From Clostridia bacterium (GTDB lineage Bacteria > Bacillota > Clostridia > Lachnospirales > Lachnospiraceae), in the NCBI GenBank assembly GCA_910574835.1, contig CAJTDE010000041.1:1-33885 (forward strand): a DNA stretch of 33,885 bases, written 5' to 3'. The position numbers and the translations under genes are program-made. The notes beneath the pieces were generated by a model that saw only the letters and a list, made by a program, of their open reading frames with translations, made no database searches and was not told the origin of the DNA. Positions 31,204 to 33,885 of this stretch are shown here, piece by piece (the first letter of the stretch is position 1; every line of letters starts with the position of its first letter).

Positions 31204-31854
31204 TTACCCCCATATTTTTTTATCAAGCGGCACAGCACACCCCCATGATGCCGCCGCTTTCTGAAACATCTTTTTCCCAAAAGTTTTGAATACGAGCTGC
31301 ATTATCAAACGCACAGGCAGCGGAAAATATTCAGGACCGGTAAATTTCTTTGCTTCTTCACGTAAGAACCCATCTCCCTCCGTAAACAGTTCCCCCATCG
31401 CCTGATACGGTTTTGTGATCTGCTCCTGCTTCTCTTCATTTAATAAACGGATTCCGAAATTATCTCCTTTTACCAAACAACCGCCATAGCGGACACCCAG
31501 ATATTCCGGCAGCTTCGCCAGAAATTCCTCACCGCATCGAAGCTGACACCCCTCCGCAAAACCGCTTTGCAGAAGAAATGAAATTCTTGTATGCTCATTC
31601 TTTCTCGGCAGAGTTTCCAAAAACTCCAAAAGAAGCCCGGGTATACATTCCACATATAATGGAAGCGCAATCAATATTTCCTCATTCTTTATATAAGCGT
31701 CCCGTATGATTTCCCATGATTTACGGTTGGAAATGGCATATGTTTCAAAGGACGCCCCTTTTTTTGACAAACCCTTTGCAAAAGAAGCAATGATTTTATC
31801 CGTGTTGCTGTATTTTTGCACGCGCGGACTTCCGTTGATGATTACAACATGCAT
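31204..31854 (-). CDS. Flavodoxin-fold NAD(P)H-dependent oxidoreductase
   Basis: A 216-residue protein beginning MHVVIINGSPRVQKYSNTDK, the phosphate-binding start of NADPH-dependent FMN reductase / flavodoxin-like proteins. ILIALPLYVECIPGLLLEFLE follows at about 59-79, the second FMN-contacting loop. The C-terminal ~60 residues are helical and basic. GGAGG stands before the ATG, and the start overlaps the end of the upstream gene by 13 bases, so the two form an operon. By family it binds FMN and uses NAD(P)H; substrate unknown. A strong hairpin lies downstream. Confidence 0.75.
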   Translation of the reverse strand: MHVVIINGSPRVQKYSNTDKIIASFAKGLSKKGASFETYAISNRKSWEIIRDAYIKNEEILIALPLYVECIPGLLLEFLETLPRKNEHTRISFLLQSGFAEGCQLRCGEEFLAKLPEYLGVRYGGCLVKGDNFGIRLLNEEKQEQITKPYQAMGELFTEGDGFLREEAKKFTGPEYFPLPVRLIMQLVFKTFGKKMFQKAAASWGCAVPLDKKIWG

Positions 31855-32354
31855 AAAACCGCCTCCTTTCTGTTTTCAGCAGGAAAAACTCCCAGAGAAC
31901 TGCTTCCAAAATTAAGCGCCGTGCGCCCGCACCACCGTTCCAGATAAGCCTGATCGCCATCCCCGGTATAGATAATCCCAATATCCGGCTGATGGTCATA
32001 GCGCATGACATGACGCATCTGCCCGTCCTTGAATTTCAGATACATCGTGACAAGCGGCATCACCCTGTCCACAATGTTTTTCGTCTGATAAGAGAGAAAT
32101 CCAAAATGCGTATCCGAAATCAGCCAGACCTGATCGGCTTTGCTCATCTTTTTCAAAATCGGTGTATAATCGTCTTTGATGGCGCATATTCCCGGCGTTT
32201 TGAGCCAGCAGTAATTACAGCCGACACAGTGAGAAATATTCATTCCGGCAGTATCGATCAATTCAAGTGCGGCTGGATTTCCGCCATTGTGAAGTAATTC
32301 CTCTGCAATTTGCTTTCCTATATGTTTTATTGTTGTATCAATCATCAAAACCAT
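31842..32354 (-). CDS. Flavodoxin-family protein with iron-sulfur-type cysteine motif
   Basis: A 170-residue protein. The cysteine cluster CVGCNYCWLKTPGICAIKDD (about residues 43-62) is the pattern of iron-sulfur flavoproteins and NAD(P)H oxidoreductases of the flavodoxin superfamily. ADQVWLISDTHFGFLSYQTKNIVDR follows, the FMN-contacting part. The usual N-terminal strand and phosphate loop (GSPR) is missing; the chain starts MVLMIDTTIKHIGKQIAEEL, so FMN binding may be altered or supplied by the partner encoded next. I use the ATG at 32354, preceded by GGAGGG; the longer frame has no such support. Operon with the flavodoxin-fold gene downstream. Confidence 0.7.
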   Translation of the reverse strand: MVLMIDTTIKHIGKQIAEELLHNGGNPAALELIDTAGMNISHCVGCNYCWLKTPGICAIKDDYTPILKKMSKADQVWLISDTHFGFLSYQTKNIVDRVMPLVTMYLKFKDGQMRHVMRYDHQPDIGIIYTGDGDQAYLERWCGRTALNFGSSSLGVFPAENRKEAVLCML

Positions 32355-32475
32355 TTTAATTTCCCTCCATACTCTGCATAAATACTGATTTAGATCCGAT
32401 AACAAGATATAACAAAGTGTGGCAATCAAAGAACTGCGGCATACGTGCAAATATATTATAACGGAGGATTTTTTA

Positions 32476-32827
32476 ACGGACAAGCATATTTATAATGAAA
32501 ACAATGGTCTTTGGCACTTGCCTTATCTTACCAACCGAAAAAGAACAACCTATCGGTTTGTGGAGACAGCAGCACTTGCCGTATTTAAATGAATACCGGA
32601 GAACTACATACACAACGCTGCCTACGAGCATCAGATTGAACGGTTACCTTTCCAATATGGATAAACAGACGGAGAATATGTTCTTTCGATTGGCAAAGCA
32701 GATGAAACAGCCACAAAGCATCATGGAACACTTAAAAACGGAAAACGCCTTAGAACGAGTGCGGAAAAGGAATAACATACGGGCATGTGGGAGGGAGATT
32801 GCAGAAAAGAAAATCATCTTTACATAA
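32476..32827 (+). pseudogene. TnpV-like transposon protein, decayed
   Basis: The body from about 32525 to the stop (LPTEKEQPIGLWRQQHLPYL, then QTENMFFRLAKQMKQ and NNIRACGREIAEKKIIF) matches the TnpV family of small transposon-encoded proteins. The expected N-terminus (TDKHIYNENNGLWHLPYL) is present in another frame at 32476-32530, so a frameshift separates them. The place of the start codon, 8 bases after GGAGG, is ACG rather than ATG. Both point to a dead gene. It is a relic of a transposon, with no partner transposase nearby. Confidence 0.7.
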
Positions 32828-32867
32828 GCAGACAATAAGGCGGCTGGGAGTAATCTCATCTTCCTTA

Positions 32868-32913
32868 TTGACTTTTATGGAGGCTTTGATTATAATTAAA
32901 TCAATTGATTTAA
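32868..32913 (+). promoter_or_regulatory. Promoter and palindromic operator ahead of the TetR gene
   Basis: TTGACT (32868-32873), 17 bases, TATAAT (32891-32896). The perfect palindrome TTAAATCAATTGATTTAA (32896-32913) begins at the last base of the -10 box and covers the start site, with a second half-site GTGATTTAA just after. This is the usual placement of a TetR-type operator, most likely for the regulator encoded downstream. Confidence 0.75.
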
Positions 32914-32978
32914 AACAAGTGATTTAAAAAGTCCGGCTAAGAAATGTCAAGCATTTATAACAAATACTCTTTGCCGGC

Positions 32979-33074
32979 CTGTAAAGTCCCAAAGACGCAC
33001 AAGAGGAACTTTTATTTATGAGGCTCTTTCGAGTAAAAGTTTCTCTCATTACAGGTGAATCGAAGCGACTTTAC
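32979..33074 (+). promoter_or_regulatory. Structured leader with competing stems
   Basis: The ~215-base leader can fold in two exclusive ways. CCTGTAA (32979-32985) can pair with TTACAGG (33049-33055), or the overlapping GTAAAGTC (32981-32988) can pair with GACTTTAC (33067-33074). AACTTTTA (33007-33014) and TAAAAGTT (33034-33041) form an inner hairpin in either case. A short frame starting at 33018 (MRLFRVKVSLITGESKR) has an AGAGGA 10 bases before it. The layout suggests attenuation, but no T-run is present. Confidence 0.45.
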
Positions 33075-33118
33075 CCTTTAGCATCGTCGAGCAGCGACTG
33101 GAATAGGAGAAATAGAGT

Positions 33119-33700
33119 ATGCCGCCAAAAGCAAAATTTACACAAGAAGAAATTATTGAAGCCGCATTAAACATTGTCAGAACAAACGGATACGAAGCTT
33201 TAACCTCCAGAGCATTGGGAACATACCTCTCCAGCTCTGCAAGACCTATTTTTACCGTATTCAAAAATATGGAAGAAGTTCAGCAGACTATGATTGAGGC
33301 CGCCAAAGCCTTGTATAAAGAATATGTCCGAAAAGGTTTAACAGCGGCGCACCCTTTCAAAGGCGTAGGCACGCAATATATTCTTTTTTCTGTTAATGAG
33401 TCAAAACTTTTTCAGCTCCTCTTTATGACGGAGCAAAAACAAATTCCCGACTTATCAGGCGTACTTCCGCTGATAGATGAAAGTTATGAGCAAATTCTAT
33501 TGTCAATTCAAGATGATTACAAAATTTGCAAGTCATCTGCGAAAAAGCTATATCATCATCTTTGGATATATACACACGGAATTGCATCCCTTTGCGCCAC
33601 AAAAATGTGCCGCTTTACAGACGACGAAATCAGTACAATGGTTACTGAGGTATGTATGAGCATTCTGAAAAAGATAAAGGAGGAAGAAAATAATGATTAA
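33119..33700 (+). CDS. TetR/AcrR-family transcriptional regulator
   Basis: A 193-residue regulator. The N-terminal helix-turn-helix spans about residues 9-55 (EIIEAALNIVRTNGYEALTS then RALGTYLSSSARPIFTVFKN). The C-terminal ligand domain contains HHLWIYTHGIASLCA, a W-x-x-x-HG phrase seen in the WHG-type C-terminal domain. AGGAG lies 9 bases before the ATG. Its end overlaps the start of a second gene (ATGATTAA), which the insertion sequence has cut. It probably represses its own promoter through the palindrome at 32896. The downstream gene, perhaps a transporter, would have been its main target. Confidence 0.85.
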   Translation: MPPKAKFTQEEIIEAALNIVRTNGYEALTSRALGTYLSSSARPIFTVFKNMEEVQQTMIEAAKALYKEYVRKGLTAAHPFKGVGTQYILFSVNESKLFQLLFMTEQKQIPDLSGVLPLIDESYEQILLSIQDDYKICKSSAKKLYHHLWIYTHGIASLCATKMCRFTDDEISTMVTEVCMSILKKIKEEENND

Positions 33701-33713
33701 AGCAAAAAATATA
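33693..33713 (+). pseudogene. 5' end of a gene truncated by insertion sequence
   Basis: ATG overlapping the TetR stop, with AAGGAGG 7 bases before it, encodes MIKAKNI and then runs into the GTAAC tip of the insertion sequence. MIKAKNI-type starts are common for ABC transporter ATPases, but seven codons cannot identify it. The rest lies beyond the element, outside the window. Confidence 0.55.
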
Positions 33714-33885
33714 GTAACTGTTCAGCACCCCGCTAAGGGCACATTGATTTTTGGACAAAACAGAGAAAATAAAATTTCTGTTTCGTCATTGCTTTAGTGT
33801 AAAAAGTGGATAACTTTCCAGTATAACTGCCAAGTGCTTTTGGGTTGTGGATTACTAAAACATAATTCCCCAGTTGTATCACAGA
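33714..33885. mobile_element. Terminus of an insertion sequence (right copy)
   Basis: Starts GTAACTGTTCAGCACCCC. The first 114 bases are the inverted copy of the window's left end. The sequence then continues to the window edge without an ORF, so this is the untranslated end of an element whose body lies to the right. It interrupts the gene after TetR at its eighth codon. Confidence 0.7.

Noticed and set aside
1-33885. tRNA, rRNA or phage structural genes
   Set aside because: I looked for tRNA T-loop phrases (GGTTCGAATCC-like), rRNA signatures and capsid or terminase motifs and found none that hold up.

Overview
The window reads like a contig from a gut-type, strictly anaerobic Firmicute of the Lachnospiraceae / Clostridium XIVa kind. 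The evidence is AGGAGG-type ribosome sites, TTGACA/TATAAT promoters, a YtrA-type GntR regulator, a TnpV relic, a DUF6061-like protein, a MobA/MobL-type integrative mobilizable element and a heterodisulfide-reductase-like redox operon. The species cannot be fixed from sequence alone. Bases 1-114 and 33714-33827 are inverted copies of one sequence (one mismatch) and look like ends of two copies of an insertion sequence whose bodies lie outside the window.

Layout. 565-2907: promoter and four-gene YtrA-type operon (GntR regulator, ABC ATPase, ABC-2 permease, DUF3592-like membrane protein). 2904-3880: gene remnants, a small membrane protein and a palindromic repeat. 3884-15861: a ~12 kb integrative mobilizable element bounded by an 11-bp direct repeat. 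It holds integrase, XRE regulator, Xis-like protein, an iteron and oriT-like region, a relaxase, and as cargo a complete phosphate module (pstS-pstC-pstA-pstB-phoU plus a PhoB/PhoR-type pair) behind a PHO-box-like promoter. 15978-17113: small hypothetical genes and a MITE-like inverted-repeat element. 17129-27496 (minus strand): a ten-gene redox operon. 27885-28841: an LDH/MDH-family gene with a Rex operator in its promoter. 29483-30565: a Rpn/PD-(D/E)XK protein. 31204-32354: two flavodoxin-fold genes. 32476-32827: TnpV pseudogene. 32868-33713: TetR gene with a structured leader and a downstream gene cut off after seven codons by the right-hand insertion sequence.

The most interesting system is the minus-strand operon, in transcription order: hdrB, hdrC, hdrA, mvhD-like, two Fe-S subunits and a FAD/NAD subunit (together resembling FloxABCD), then a fumarate-reductase-type Fe-S protein and flavoprotein, then an AspT/YidE-family transporter. 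No membrane anchor, hydrogenase or DsrC gene is present. I infer a soluble, NADH-fed, flavin-bifurcating complex that reduces fumarate and perhaps ferredoxin. The adjacent dehydrogenase carries Arg where lactate dehydrogenases carry Gln, as in malate dehydrogenases, so it probably supplies malate to the same branch (oxaloacetate, malate, fumarate, succinate). It has a perfect Rex site, which ties it to the NADH/NAD ratio.

A family of palindromic repeats is scattered in the chromosomal part. One copy sits in the 3' end of hdrB and is translated as its C-terminal tail.
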